A DNA stretch of 64,000 bases from JAKZVK01 sp965237575 (GTDB lineage: Bacteria > Acidobacteriota > Terriglobia > Bryobacterales > UBA6623): contig CBDEGI010000002.1 in NCBI GenBank assembly GCA_965237575.1, positions 868,001-932,000 of the forward strand, given 5' to 3'. Of this stretch, positions 63,409 through 64,000 are shown piece by piece. Within the stretch, counting starts at the first letter, position 1. Each line of letters starts with the position of its first letter. The notes beneath the pieces are model-generated. The model saw nothing but the letters and a program-made list of their open reading frames with translations. It did no database searches and had not been told where the DNA came from. A program made the translations under genes and the position numbers.

Positions 63409-64000
63409 TGCCTTCGCAAGCACAGTCTCGGCAAGCCTCCGAGGCCGGTTCGGAGCGACGCCGGTCCAAGCCGCGCCACGCAGCGTCGGGCGAAGCCAAG
63501 TTGGGCATCCGCCAGGCGGACGGCTCGGTTCGGATCGTCGCGGGGCAACTCGTTGACCTGAGCGACTTCGGATTCGGCATCGAAACCGAGATTCCGCTGG
63601 CGGCCGGCGACCGCGTGACGGTAGCCAGCCGCTTTTTCCAAGCCGGAGAGCGTCTCATCCAGCGGGCGGCGCAGGTGATGCATTGCCGGCTGCGGGATAC
63701 CGGCACGTACCGCAGCGGCTTGGCCTTTGAGAAGACGTCGGAAACCAAGCAACCACCGCGTCCGCCAAAGCTCGAAGAAGGCTTCACCGACTACTACGAA
63801 GTTCTGCAGGTGAGTCCCAACGCGGACCTCGACACGATCCAGCGCGTATACAGGCTGTTGGCCCAACGATATCACCCCGACAACGCCGAGAGCGGCAACG
63901 AAGAGGCTTTCCGGCTTGTTCTGAATGCTTTCCGTGTGTTGATCGACCCCGAGCAGCGCGCCGGCTACGACGCGAAACACAAGTCGCAACGTTCGCTGCG
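63409..64000 (+). CDS. PilZ plus J domain protein, cut by the window end
   Basis: At least 197 codons from the ATG at 63409 and still open at 64000. Order: basic tail (RRRSKPRHAASGEAKLGI), PilZ-like domain (GQLVDLSDFGFGIETEIPL, then YRSGLAFEK), then J domain with HPD in AQRYHPDNAE. It matches the N-terminal 200 residues of the PilZ-J gene at 47866 closely, for example DTIQRVYRLLAQRYHPDN in both, so they are paralogues. The C-terminal part is not in view. Confidence 0.8.

Overview
The window is high-GC bacterial DNA, most likely from an Acidobacteriota genome (Bryobacterales/Solibacter-like or a neighbouring lineage). This rests on gene content: a secreted VWA-like protein of the acidobacterial type, a DUF1501 gene coupled to a CxxCH/DUF1549/DUF1553 (PSD1-type) gene, exported MocA-type oxidoreductases, PilZ fused to a J domain, an S8 protease ending in repeated VVWGT units, and many intergenic palindromes. 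No rRNA, tRNA or CRISPR array was recognised.

Layout. 1-4.7 kb: exported D-2-hydroxyacid dehydrogenase, a Wzt-like ABC ATPase and a GT-C-like membrane protein. 4.8-6.4 kb: an ECF sigma factor, an anti-sigma-like protein and a membrane-anchored helical protein. 6.6-8 kb: a Tat-exported oxidoreductase. 9-15.2 kb: three minus-strand genes (patatin-like phospholipase, a secreted unknown, a GH19-like lysozyme), two of them broken by small mobile elements. 15.4-20 kb: HAD hydrolase, TonB-family protein, HNH nuclease, ComF, DksA/TraR-type regulator. 20.1-20.9 kb: three tandem mobile-element copies in the DksA leader. 21-26.2 kb: class IV aminotransferase, NTF2-like protein, oxidoreductase, dicarboxylate symporter. 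26.3-31.1 kb: DUF1501 and PSD1 genes. 31.6-35.7 kb: a frameshifted subtilase, a membrane protein, a rhodanese and a small partner. 36.2-43.3 kb: a ubiquitin-like conjugation operon. 43.9-54 kb: IlvE-like aminotransferase, VWA-like protein, response regulator, UPF0173 hydrolase, PilZ-J protein, sodium:solute symporter, MauE-thioredoxin fusion, CBM9-like protein, EVE protein. 54.2-60 kb: RND pump, adaptor and TolC-like outer membrane protein. 60-64 kb: a degenerate Ser/Thr kinase, a coiled-coil protein, a HemQ-like protein and a second PilZ-J gene running off the end.

The most exciting region is 36154-43326. Nine same-strand genes, several with overlapping stop and start codons, encode an S1-type protease, a beta-grasp ubiquitin-like protein, an E1, a JAMM isopeptidase, an FHA protein, a RING-like zinc-finger protein with a TM2 domain, a GYF_2-like protein, a DUF2752-like protein and an E2 with HPN plus a catalytic-type Cys. 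Six of the nine have membrane segments, so this reads as a complete E1-E2-RING-JAMM pathway assembled at the membrane.

The second highlight is a family of roughly 272-276 bp non-autonomous elements (here MITE-A, five copies) plus a related 249 bp element (MITE-B). Four of the six have clean 8-bp target duplications. Removing each element with one duplication restores an uninterrupted frame in the two broken genes. The tandem triplet lies just downstream of a perfect-consensus sigma-70 promoter of the DksA-like gene.
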